Shown here: piece after piece, positions 16,631 to 24,638 of the stretch | How positions within the stretch are numbered: the stretch's first letter is position 1 | Layout of the letters: the number at the start of each line of letters is the position of its first letter | NCBI RefSeq assembly: GCF_021650935.1 | Contig: NZ_CP091244.1 | Span: 3,348,001 to 3,412,000 of the forward strand | From: Thiothrix winogradskyi | GTDB taxonomy: Bacteria > Pseudomonadota > Gammaproteobacteria > Thiotrichales > Thiotrichaceae | DNA length: 64,000 bases | Reading direction: 5' to 3' | Translations under genes and position numbers: made by a program | Notes under the pieces: model-generated | Told to the model about the DNA's origin: nothing | Seen by the model: the letters and a program-made list of their open reading frames with translations, nothing else | The model's database searches: none

Positions 16631-17899
16631 GGGAACCTCTAAAAACCCACTGATACCCACACAAATGTGAGAAAATGCTCATCTGAGCCACCGCCCCGTT
16701 ACTAGCCATGCCCAAGAAAAGTGCCATCAAAACCAGTCTGTTTGCCGCCGAAGAGCGTGAACAGAAACTCGACCGCAAGGGCGACCTGCTGTCCACGCTG
16801 AACCAGCACGTCAACTTTGTCGCCTTGGCAGCAGAAATCGACCACATCGCCCCACGCCCAAGTGACAAGCGAGGAGGCCGTCCACCCTACCCAACGGAAC
16901 TGATGGTACGGGTCTTGGTGTTGCAACACCTGTACAACCTGTCGGACGAGGCATTGGAATACCAATTGCTTGACCGGCTGTCGTTCCAACGGTTTTGTGG
17001 CCTGCGTCATTCCAGCACGATCCCGGATGCCAATACCTTGTGGGTATTCCGTGAACGGATCAGTGCGGCAGGTGGTGCGGATGCCCTGTTTGATGCCGTC
17101 CAACGGCAATTACAACAACACGGTTTTATTGCCCGTGGTGGTCAAATCGTCGATGCCACGCTGGTGGAAGCCCCTAAACAACATTTCCACAAAGAAGAAA
17201 AAGCGCTGTTGGAACAAGCGGCAACACCCGCTGGCTGGACACCTGCCAACGTCGCCAAAAGGATACGGAAGCAAGCTGGACGAAAAAACACGGCAAAAGC
17301 TACCACGGCTACAAACTCAGTATCAGTGCCGATCGGAAATACAAACTCATCCGCAAACGCCACATCAGCACCGCCAAAGAGCATGACACCAACCATTTTG
17401 AAGCGGTGCTTGACCGAGCCAACACCAGCCGTGACGTATGGGCGGACAAAGGTTATGAAGACCAATCCCGTGAACAACGCCTCAACCAAGGTAGCTGGCG
17501 GTTACACATCCAGCACAAAGCCAAGAAAGGCAAGCCGCAATCCGACTGCCAGAAACGCCGCAACACCCGCATCGCCAGACCCCGCGCACGGGTTGAGCAT
17601 GTGTTTGGGTCAATCTGTGCGATGGGTGGCAAAGCCATCCGCAGCATTGGGTTGGCACGGGCAGTATTCGGCCTCAGCATCAAAGCAACCGTGTATAACC
17701 TGCGTCGGCTCTGTTCGCTCAGAGAGGGCGGAGTTGTGCCCATTTGATGGAGAAATTCCCGAAAAAACAGCAAAAATGCGGAAAAACAACCTGATTGTGG
17801 CTTGGTGTGCTAAAAATTGAGATGGGTTGGTGTTTTTTTAACAAAATGCCGATAGGCCAACGCTAACCGTTGCAATACGCCGGGTTTTTAGAGGTTCCC
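16631..17899. mobile_element. IS5-like insertion sequence, copy 1
   Basis: 1269 bp with 18-bp perfect terminal inverted repeats (GGGAACCTCTAAAAACCC and complement) and flanking TAAA at 16627-16630 and 17900-17903. It lies in the trypco2-like gene, in the opposite orientation. It is nearly identical to copy 2 at 38098-39367 but one base shorter. Confidence 0.9.
16708..17747 (+). pseudogene. IS5-family transposase with one-base deletion (copy 1)
   Basis: The N-terminal 180 residues match copy 2 (opening MPKKSAIKTSLF, including GRPPYPTELMVRVLVLQ). At about 17245 this copy has CC where copy 2 has CCC, which shifts the frame after GWTPA. The remaining catalytic part (YHGYKLSISADR, VWADKGYEDQ, RARVEHVFG) is in another frame. 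The shifted frame runs to 17820 as an unrelated Thr/Ser/Lys-rich tail. This copy therefore should not make active transposase. Confidence 0.85.
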
Positions 17900-18173
17900 T
17901 AAACTCAACTATTTTAATGCTTCCTTTAACACCAGCTTGAGCTGAACCATTATTTTTATCTGCGACGGTTACTGCAACATCAAATTGTATGTTTTGTCGA
18001 TGAGCCGAATTATCATTTATAGTTCCCCATATTGGGTTGATTACACCATTCAAACCCTTATCCTGAGTAATTTTTATTGCCTCTTGAACACCTCCCTATG
18101 TGTCAAGCTACCCTGAGACCACCCCGATAGCGAAATGAATGTATAATCGGGTCAAGACACAGGAAGCAAGACG

Positions 18174-18578
18174 ATGCCGAAACCAACCAGTGAATTACCG
18201 GACAACCACGTGATGCCAAACCCACGCCATGAAAAGCGCACCTACCGCTATTTCAGTGCAGCAGACAAGAAACGCATCCTTGCCGAAGCTGATGCCTGCG
18301 CTCACGGTGAATTGGGTGAACTGCTACGCAGAGAGAAGATTTACAGCACTCAACTGCAAACATGGCGCAATCAATTGGCAACCGCAGGCGAAACGGGCTT
18401 GGAGAACGCCACGGTGGGACGTAAACCGTCAAAAGACAGCAAAGATAAAGCGATAGATGCCCTCCAACGCGAAAACGCCAAGCTGGAACAACGTCTACAG
18501 GTGGCGGAAGGCTTATTGGAACTCCAAAAAAAAGCCTTCACGCTATTGGATCACCTGAACAACGTGAGCCGCTCATGA
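18174..18578 (+). CDS. IS3-family transposase OrfA
   Basis: A 134-residue helix-turn-helix protein of the IS3 OrfA type. It contains YFSAADKKRILAEADAC, a helix-turn-helix (ELLRREKIYSTQLQTWRNQ) and a C-terminal leucine-zipper-like coiled coil (ALQRENAKLEQRLQVAEGLL) used for multimerisation. The frame is intact and ends in TGA overlapping a possible OrfB ATG (ATGA at 18575-18578), the usual arrangement in this family. Confidence 0.85.
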   Translation: MPKPTSELPDNHVMPNPRHEKRTYRYFSAADKKRILAEADACAHGELGELLRREKIYSTQLQTWRNQLATAGETGLENATVGRKPSKDSKDKAIDALQRENAKLEQRLQVAEGLLELQKKAFTLLDHLNNVSRS

Positions 18579-19734
18579 GTATCCTACTGGAAAGCCGTCC
18601 CCCCGGATGTCTCCGTGCGTGCAGGTTGTGCCGCCTTGGCGCTATCACGTGCCAGCTATTACCGCTACAGTAGCAACCAGACGGTCATTGACGTGGTGGC
18701 AAACGACGCAGTATCTGACGCTGTGCCGGTGTCTGATGAACCGGCACCGATGGCGGAAACCACCGCAGCGGTTGAAGCCATTGCTATCGTTGAAACCGTT
18801 GCTGCCGTCCGCCCGATCCCGGACAATGCTCTAAGTGCCGCCGAACAGGAACAGGTACTGACGGTACTCAACAGTGAACGCTTTGCTGACCAACCACCCG
18901 CCGAAGTGTATGCCACCTTGCTGAGCGAAGGCATCTATTACTGCTCCGTCAGCACCATGTACCGCCTGCTGCGCAAAGCTCGGCAAATCGGGAACGCCGT
19001 CCCCAACGTCAACCTCAGACGCACGCCATGCCGCGCCTGCGAGCCACGCGCCCCAACGAAGTGTGGACGTGGGACATCACGAAGTTAGCGACTGAACAAC
19101 GCGGTGTTTACCTGTCACTGTACGTGGTGCTGGACTTGTACAGCCGTTTCATCGTCGCCTGGATGGTCTCCCGCAAGGAGAACAGCCACCTAGCCAAACA
19201 ACTGATGCAAGAAGCCAGCACCCGTTACCGCATTGGCTTGGGGGAACTCACCCTGCACCAAGACCGGGGCGCACCCATGACGGCTCACGGCTACCTCGAC
19301 CTGATGGCAGAACTGGAGATCACCTGTAGCCACAGCCGCCCACGAGTCAGCAACGACAACCCGTTCAGCGAAAGCCAGTTCAAGACCTGCAAGCAACAAC
19401 CCGATTACCCCGGACGCTTCGCCAGTGTCAGCCATGCGCGGGAATGGTTTGCCGACTACGTGGAATGGTACAACTTCGACCACCAACACAGTGGCTTGGC
19501 TTTCTTCACCCCGAACGAGTGTTCACGAATCGGGTGGGCGACGTGGCTATTTGCCGCCAAACGGCATTGCAAACCGCCTATGAAACCAACCCAAAACGGT
19601 TCATCAACGGTGCGCCCGTCGTTAAGTTGCCGCCCAAGGAAGTGTGGATTAATCCGGCACATCCTGACGAAGCGGATGAAAACATAGCAGTGAATTTCCC
19701 TACATTATCGGCTGCCAAAAAAGCCTGTTTGTAG
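18579..19734 (+). pseudogene. IS3-family transposase OrfB (DDE), frameshifted
   Basis: The rve-type integrase core is recognisable but spread over three frames. The N-terminal part (YWKAVPPDVSVRAGC, then LSRASYYRY) reads in one frame to about 19025; the catalytic part (RPNEVWTWDITKLAT, YLSLYVVLDLYSRFIVAW, LHQDRGAP, SNDNPFSES) in a second to about 19520; and the tail (FTNRVGDVAICRQTALQTAY, NPKRF) in a third. The Asp of TWDIT, Asp of HQDRG and Glu of FSES match the DDE triad. A fourth disruption separates the ATG at 18575 from the N-terminal frame. The element is non-autonomous here. Confidence 0.8.
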
Positions 19735-19919
19735 TTTTATTTTTTAACAGACCGGTCTCAATTTGCTTGACACGTTCCGCCTTCCTGAATTTGAATGAGA
19801 GTTGAAGTTATAAACTCTTTCAGTTCCATAATGATTTTCCTTTTCATGCTGTCTTAAAAAACATACTCGCATATTGTTCAGAATATGATTATTTCTTTGG
19901 TCTGCTCATGCTGTGAGTG

Positions 19920-19988
19920 GTTGTACTCTGCTAATGCCTCAAACACCGGCGCAGCTCTGTTGCGTCCGAGTACTTTGACTTGTTAGCA
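19920..19988 (-). other. Degenerate attC-like site behind the AAA/TOPRIM cassette
   Basis: GTTAGCA (19982-19988) lies just past the stop of the AAA/TOPRIM gene. Arms GTACTC and GAGTAC, with an inner GGCGCA / TGCGTCC pair, form an attC-like stem. The second core box is not recognisable, so the site is probably decayed. Confidence 0.45.
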
Positions 19989-19994
19989 CCTTCA

Positions 19995-21605
19995 CTATCC
20001 GCGCTCGAAGACACATGAGACTAACTCCTTGTATACATTCATGTCTGATGTTATATACTCAGACAGAGTCAACTTAAACTTTTCCGCGTTGACGCTAGAT
20101 GTGATATTGCAGAAATTCTTTATCCTTCCTGTGGCATCTTTAAGATTCTGATTAACGATGTCAGTTACAAATTGGTCATACGAAACTTCATCAAAAGATA
20201 GGTAGTTTTGATTGCAGTAATTAATCAAAATCTCCTTGTCATACAGATAGTTTTCTATTTCCCATCTTTTTAGAACTCTGTGATTGTTGGGATTATTTTG
20301 GAGATACACTTGCCTATCATTCTCGTTAGTGTCTCTACCGGATGCCATATCTCTATCTTTTAAAACAAGTATTTCTAAGTCAGAAAAAACTTTGCTTAAT
20401 ATGGCAATTGCAATTTCGCTTCTTTGATCAAGCTCCGTATTTCCACCACTGGACACAAAAAGCGTGTCATGGTAGTTCTCTGAAAATATATTATTAAAGA
20501 CGTTAGCATCCAAGCCCCTTTCGAGTCCATTTCTGCCTGGGCCATCCCTCCCTTCACAATATATTATTCGCTTTGGGCATACTAAGTTAGCTAAATCATC
20601 TAGCGCAATAGAAAAAATTTCCTTCCAACTAGCTCTAGCTCCCTTCAATGGCTTTAACGTATATGGTTTAGAAGCTAATTCATACTCACTTTTAAATTGA
20701 ATAATTTGACAACAATCTCTTAACTCATCTTGGAGCGTTCTTAGAAAGCCAATACTGTGTGTTGTTATCCATATCTGACAGCTTTCCCCAACTAAACGAT
20801 TAATCTCTATCAAAAGGTTTTTTTGTATGGATGTATTAATGTGCAACTCTGGCTCATCTAATAAAAATATCGTATCACAATATTCATCTTTTCTTAGATA
20901 CAGATCCAAAAGAATGTCAATGACCTCCTTTTCCCCAGATGAAAGAACATTAAATTCAAATCTGTTTGGATGATCTTTCTTTTGAAAATAAATAGTGCCT
21001 TCTGATGCTTCAATATCACCTATACTACAAATATCCAAATCAAGACATTTGGATATTGATGAGTTCAAATCACCAATTATTTTCGCCCTAGCCTCACTAG
21101 GCTTGCAGTCTGTCTCATGCAAGTACTTATTAAATTTAATATACAGACGACGATAGTTTTCCTCCATTTTGTCATCGAGATCAGATGCAGAAGAGGCCCC
21201 ATATTGATTTAATCTAATTTCGCTAGTTGCTTGGGATTGAGTAACTTTTAAATTGCTATTGTATCTATAAGGGCTTCGAAATGAAAAGATGGTATTTTCC
21301 TTTCCAATTTTGGCTCTTTCTTCTCGTATTTCTTGAAAGCTTCCTTCATAAAATTCGATGCTTACATTTTGATAGTTATAGTTTGGTGTTTTATTCATTG
21401 AGTGGTATTCGTGATTCTTACCACCCTTGTTCCCAATATGGTTGTAAGCATTATTATGAAAAAGCAGCCCATCTAAAACACTACTTTTGCCACAACCATT
21501 GGGACCAACCAATGCGACTATACGCTTAGGCTCATCTCCCAAATCGATCGTCAAATCAAAGAATCTCTTGTAGCTATTCTTCAATTGCAATTTTTTTATT
21601 CTCAT
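19995..21605 (-). CDS. AAA ATPase fused to a DUF4435/TOPRIM-like domain, PARIS-like defence candidate
   Basis: A 536-residue AT-rich cassette gene. The N-terminal half is an ABC/SMC-type AAA domain: Walker A GPNGCGKSS (residues 33-41), signature LSSGEKE, Walker B TIFLLDEPELHIN and an H-loop in ITTHS. The C-terminal part begins near residue 350 with IIYCEGRDG, followed by SGGN and VLKDRDM, the Glu and DxD of TOPRIM-type nucleases, and KRWEIENYLY, which resembles the IEN-Y segment of DUF4435. PARIS defence pairs an AAA ATPase (AriA) with a DUF4435 TOPRIM protein (AriB) and single-chain fusions are known; at 536 residues this would be compact. An OLD-family nuclease is the main alternative. It sits between two attC-like sites. 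Confidence 0.65.
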   Translation of the reverse strand: MRIKKLQLKNSYKRFFDLTIDLGDEPKRIVALVGPNGCGKSSVLDGLLFHNNAYNHIGNKGGKNHEYHSMNKTPNYNYQNVSIEFYEGSFQEIREERAKIGKENTIFSFRSPYRYNSNLKVTQSQATSEIRLNQYGASSASDLDDKMEENYRRLYIKFNKYLHETDCKPSEARAKIIGDLNSSISKCLDLDICSIGDIEASEGTIYFQKKDHPNRFEFNVLSSGEKEVIDILLDLYLRKDEYCDTIFLLDEPELHINTSIQKNLLIEINRLVGESCQIWITTHSIGFLRTLQDELRDCCQIIQFKSEYELASKPYTLKPLKGARASWKEIFSIALDDLANLVCPKRIIYCEGRDGPGRNGLERGLDANVFNNIFSENYHDTLFVSSGGNTELDQRSEIAIAILSKVFSDLEILVLKDRDMASGRDTNENDRQVYLQNNPNNHRVLKRWEIENYLYDKEILINYCNQNYLSFDEVSYDQFVTDIVNQNLKDATGRIKNFCNITSSVNAEKFKLTLSEYITSDMNVYKELVSCVFERG

Positions 21606-21642
21606 TTATTCCTCAATCTATAGATGCTGGCTATTTTTTTGG

Positions 21643-21704
21643 CGCTAACGTTAAAGCATTTTATGCCGTGTGCGGCAGCACTGGGCATAAATGCCTTGTT
21701 GGAC
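21643..21704 (-). other. attC site 3
   Basis: On the minus strand it runs from GTCCAAC to GTTAGCG (62 bp). Arms AAAGCATTTTATGCC (21653-21667) and GGCATAAATGCCTT pair with one bulge, around a GTGTGCGGCAGCACTG loop region. It differs in sequence from sites 1 and 2 and lies just upstream of the AAA/TOPRIM gene. Confidence 0.62.
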
Positions 21705-22188
21705 GGAACCGCGTGCTACGGAGTCCGACACCTTATCTATAAGGGGATTGCTTTTTCTGCCCATCGCCCCGCCAGCCCCTGTTGCCTGATGATTCCCCAC
21801 CAACCGTTGCCTATCCATTGCCGTCCTGCCTGTTTCCGCCCTGATTGTGGTCAAACATAGCACAGGGTTCTGGGTGTTTCGAGCCATTTGTCCAGCAGGT
21901 ACAACAGCGGTGTGTGGCAGTCCCGCATCATGCCGGTTTTGCAGCAAGGGCAAGGGATGCCGTCAAAGCATTCATTACCGGGTTCAGTGTCCCGTTGCTT
22001 GGCTCAGTGTGAAGTAACGCCTCTTTGCAGCGCAGCATACGGCAGGTTTACGCCCCAAAAACGACGCTACCGCCCTAGTGCGTACACACTAAATCGCAGG
22101 GGGAAGGTTTTCGTTGCTTATCATTTGAGCGAGTTTAAATCATTATCGTGCTTTATGGAACCTGAATTTTCCATATTTTATAGGGAAT
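21705..22188. other. Non-coding stretch with a possible transposase remnant
   Basis: No convincing gene is present. On the minus strand around 21955-21860, a short stretch reads CPCCKTGMMRDC, a two-CxxC zinc-finger-like pattern such as occurs near the ends of IS91-type and related transposases, followed at once by stops. No integron integrase or attI is visible here, although the array orientation would place them on this side. Confidence 0.35.
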
Positions 22189-22206
22189 TGTCGGACTAAA
22201 GTCCGA
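22189..22206 (-). terminator. Hairpin immediately after the 22208-23074 gene
   Basis: GTCGGACT-AA-AGTCCGAC is a perfect 8-bp stem directly after the stop codon on the minus strand, followed by AATTCCC rather than a long U-run. It could be a terminator or a REP-type hairpin. Confidence 0.55.
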
Positions 22207-22207
22207 C

Positions 22208-23074
22208 CTACAAACAAGCGCTGCGCAAGCGTGCTTCCACCCGTAAGGCTGTCATGCGCTGGGTATCCGCCACGGCGGGGTATAGGTGAAAATGTGCAGC
22301 CACTTCCTGCGCGTAGCCACTCGCCATTTGTTCCACCCTATCGCGGCTTTCCAACGACAAAGCTTGCAAAGTTAGTAAGCGCGGAGCAATGCGCTGCAAA
22401 TAGCGGTGACACAAGTCCTGTTCGGCAGCTTTATCCCAAGTGTCGCGCACTAATAACGGCGGGAAATGACTCGCTGCCAACACCTCACCGACAAGCTGCG
22501 CCTCTTTATCCAACGCCTGCCCAGTAAGGTCAGCCGCCCGTAAAAACCAACAAGCCTGCGGGTTTTGCCCAGCACGCCCCTTAACCTGCTGCTCCAAACG
22601 GTAACTGAGCGGGGGCAACCCGCGCCGCGCTTCTTCGGGGGTATTGTCCAGTTCCAATTGGCTGGCGCTGATGCATTTCCAGATGGGGTGAATGGTTGCC
22701 TGACGCATTTCCTGCGGCTGGCGGCAACTGGCGAGTAATGCCAACGGCTGGCGAGTGCGGTCTTCCAGCAACCAAAATTCGTAGTAATCGTCCTGTGGTA
22801 ACGGTACTTGCGCCGTTTCCAATGCGGCTACCGCCAGCAGATACGCCGCCTCCACCGCGAGGCGATCAATACTGGGGTCGAGAGGGTAAGGTTTGAAACC
22901 AGCCGTGCGTTCCCAGCGCCCGATCCGCGCATACTGGACACCACGCGGGGTGACACATTGAAACTGAAGTTCCCACTCCACCCCATTGAAACTTAAGGCA
23001 CGAATCTGCTCATTAGCCACTACCTGCAAAACGCCATTGAAAGGATTATGTAAACGTTTCGCATAGGCATTCAT
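22208..23074 (-). CDS. Conserved hypothetical protein
   Basis: A 288-residue soluble protein with no signal peptide or membrane span. It opens MNAYAKRLHNPFNGVLQVV and shows an YEFWLLEDRTRQPLALLASC segment followed by IHPIWKCI. I do not recognise a family. It lies directly downstream (12 bp) of rhlB on the same strand and ends at a hairpin, so it is probably co-transcribed with the helicase. It marks the return to backbone base composition after the cassette array. Confidence 0.6.
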   Translation of the reverse strand: MNAYAKRLHNPFNGVLQVVANEQIRALSFNGVEWELQFQCVTPRGVQYARIGRWERTAGFKPYPLDPSIDRLAVEAAYLLAVAALETAQVPLPQDDYYEFWLLEDRTRQPLALLASCRQPQEMRQATIHPIWKCISASQLELDNTPEEARRGLPPLSYRLEQQVKGRAGQNPQACWFLRAADLTGQALDKEAQLVGEVLAASHFPPLLVRDTWDKAAEQDLCHRYLQRIAPRLLTLQALSLESRDRVEQMASGYAQEVAAHFHLYPAVADTQRMTALRVEARLRSACL

Positions 23075-23086
23075 GGCTTAACCTGT

Positions 23087-24385
23087 TTAATGGGTGGAAC
23101 GTGGTCGTCTGCGCCGCTGTTCACCACCACCGCGATTGCCCTGCTGATGGCGGTGGTGGTCGCTACCGTGATGCGCCACCCGCTCACGCTGGCTGCGTTG
23201 CGGGCGCTGCAACTCACTCGGCAACAATTCAGCCGTAATCTTGGCAACCGGCAACGATTTACCGGTATAAGCTTCAATATCCGGCAAGTAAAACGCGGTA
23301 TCTTCACACGCAAAACTGTGCGCTTCACCCGATGCACCTGCCCGTGCAGTACGCCCAATGCGATGCACATAATCTTCCGCCAATTGCGGCAAATCGAAGT
23401 TAAACACGTGCGACACATCCGGGATATGCAAACCGCGTGCAGCCACGTCGGTGGCAATCAGCACCTGAAACTCACCCGCTTCAAACGACTGCAACAGCTT
23501 TTCGCGCTTATTCTGGCGCACATCACCGGAAATCAAATCGGAAGTAATGCCATTCGCCCGCAAATAATCGTCAATCTTTTCCGCAATGTGCTTGGTATTC
23601 ACAAACACAATCGCCCGGAACGGCTCAAGCTTGCGCACTAAGCCAATCAGCAACGGAATTTTTTCCTCATTCGCCGGAAAATACACGTGTTCGGCAATAT
23701 TATCCGCCCGCACCGATTCCGCTTCGATTTTCACCTGCTGCGGATTATTCATGTGTTCGTAAGCCAATTCCAACACGCGCTGCGATAAGGTCGCCGAAAA
23801 CAGCATATTCAAGCGCTTAAACGGTGGCGGCAATTTGTGCATCAAATAACGCACATCCTGAATAAAGCCCATATCAAACATACGGTCAGCTTCATCCATC
23901 ACCAACGCCTGCGCGTGTTTCAGGGTAAACACATGCTGCTTGTAATAGTCGATAATCCGCCCCGGTGTGCCGATCAGCACATCCACTGGCGCTTCAAACT
24001 GGCGACGTTGCTTGTCGTAACCCGCGCCGCCGTAGACCAGCACCGAACGCAAGCCGGTGTGTTTACCCAGTTCTTCCGCATCCCGCGCAATCTGAATCGC
24101 TAACTCACGGGTTGGCGCAAGAATCAAACAGCGCACGCTGCCTGCCGCCGCTTCCGGCAAAGGATTTTTCAGCAAATGTTGAAAGATGGCGACCAAGAAT
24201 GCGCCGGTTTTACCCGTACCGGTCTGCGCCTGACCGGCAATATCCCGCCCCGCCAATGCCAACGGCAAGGTTTCCGCCTGAATGCGCGAGCAAAACTCAA
24301 AGCCAGCCTCGCTCAATGACGCCAGCAAGCGTTCATCCAGCGGGAAAGAATCGAAACGTGTTTGACTTAAGTAGAAATTTTCCAT
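23087..24385 (-). CDS. rhlB: DEAD-box ATP-dependent RNA helicase RhlB
   Basis: A 432-residue DEAD-box helicase with all core motifs: the Q motif SRIQAETLP, motif I AQTGTGKT, Ia PTRELA, motif II MDEADRMFDMG, motif III SAT, and motifs V and VI ATDVAARGL and HRIGRTARAG. The RhlB-type N-terminus (YLSQTRFDSFPLDERLLASL) and a basic C-terminal tail rich in Arg, Gln and His (from about residue 395) are present. In Enterobacteria, RhlB is the degradosome helicase; whether it binds RNase E here is unknown. DEAD-box paralogue assignment rests on the N-terminus. An unknown gene follows 12 bp downstream. Confidence 0.85.
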   Translation of the reverse strand: MENFYLSQTRFDSFPLDERLLASLSEAGFEFCSRIQAETLPLALAGRDIAGQAQTGTGKTGAFLVAIFQHLLKNPLPEAAAGSVRCLILAPTRELAIQIARDAEELGKHTGLRSVLVYGGAGYDKQRRQFEAPVDVLIGTPGRIIDYYKQHVFTLKHAQALVMDEADRMFDMGFIQDVRYLMHKLPPPFKRLNMLFSATLSQRVLELAYEHMNNPQQVKIEAESVRADNIAEHVYFPANEEKIPLLIGLVRKLEPFRAIVFVNTKHIAEKIDDYLRANGITSDLISGDVRQNKREKLLQSFEAGEFQVLIATDVAARGLHIPDVSHVFNFDLPQLAEDYVHRIGRTARAGASGEAHSFACEDTAFYLPDIEAYTGKSLPVAKITAELLPSELQRPQRSQRERVAHHGSDHHRHQQGNRGGGEQRRRRPRSTH

Positions 24386-24477
24386 CGTGCGAGAATATCA
24401 CAATGAATCAGCAAGTCAGCACAAAAAGCTCAACAACTTTTACAGATTTTTCAAGAAAACCCTAAGTCACCTCATAT

Positions 24478-24612
24478 TGTCGACTGGCTTTTATTAAAAT
24501 GTCGACAATCATTGCCTTTTATCATGAAATAATGCTTAAGCGTATTCTAATAGTCGACATCGTGCGCTATCATTCTGTGCCTTCTTACCGTTCACATGAC
24601 ATATTGTCGACA
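24478..24612. promoter_or_regulatory. Four TGTCGACA-like boxes upstream of pckA
   Basis: GTCGAC cores at 24479-24484, 24501-24506, 24553-24558 and 24606-24611; the 8-mers are TGTCGACT, TGTCGACA, AGTCGACA and TGTCGACA. Centre spacings are 22, 52 and 53 bp, near 2 and 5 helical turns, so all boxes would lie on about the same DNA face. The last ends 27 bp before the pckA start. They are probable operators for a cooperative regulator of pckA; the regulator is not identified. Confidence 0.6.
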
Positions 24613-24638
24613 CTATACGGCGCTACCGGAGGCGTAAT

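Larger units (their letters stand above)
18096..19775. mobile_element. IS3-like insertion sequence
   Basis: About 1.68 kb. Ends share TGTCAAGC then GAGACC as inverted repeats (18101-18118 and around 19750-19773). A 3-bp duplication TCC (18093-18095 and 19776-19778) fits if the element includes the few bases outside the recognisable repeat. The outer ends are imperfect, so boundaries are good to a few bases. It interrupts the trypco2-like gene. Confidence 0.75.
16523..19829 (-). pseudogene. trypco2-like cassette gene interrupted by two insertion sequences
   Basis: Three pieces rebuild one short protein of about 110 residues. Piece 1 (19829-19776) gives MELKEFITSTLIQIQEGG; piece 2 (18095-17900) runs from GVQEAIKITQ through PIWGTINDN, IQFDVAVTVAD and GVKGSIKIVEF; piece 3 (16630-16523) continues SLGGSGEKTVENSNVNRIQF to the end IPPAQLVKAN. 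The opening and the closing I-P-P segment match the trypco2 family (trypsin-co-occurring domain 2), found beside trypsin- or caspase-like proteins in bacterial conflict systems. Removal of each IS and one target copy preserves the frame exactly. The gene is dead as it stands. Confidence 0.7.

Noticed and set aside
16708..17820. The full 370-codon frame as a novel fusion
   Set aside because: The part after residue 180 is out of frame with the intact IS5 transposase copy because of a one-base deletion; it is not a real domain.
21651..22199. Possible integron integrase or attI to the right of the array
   Set aside because: No tyrosine-recombinase motif is present in any frame here; only short, composition-biased frames exist.
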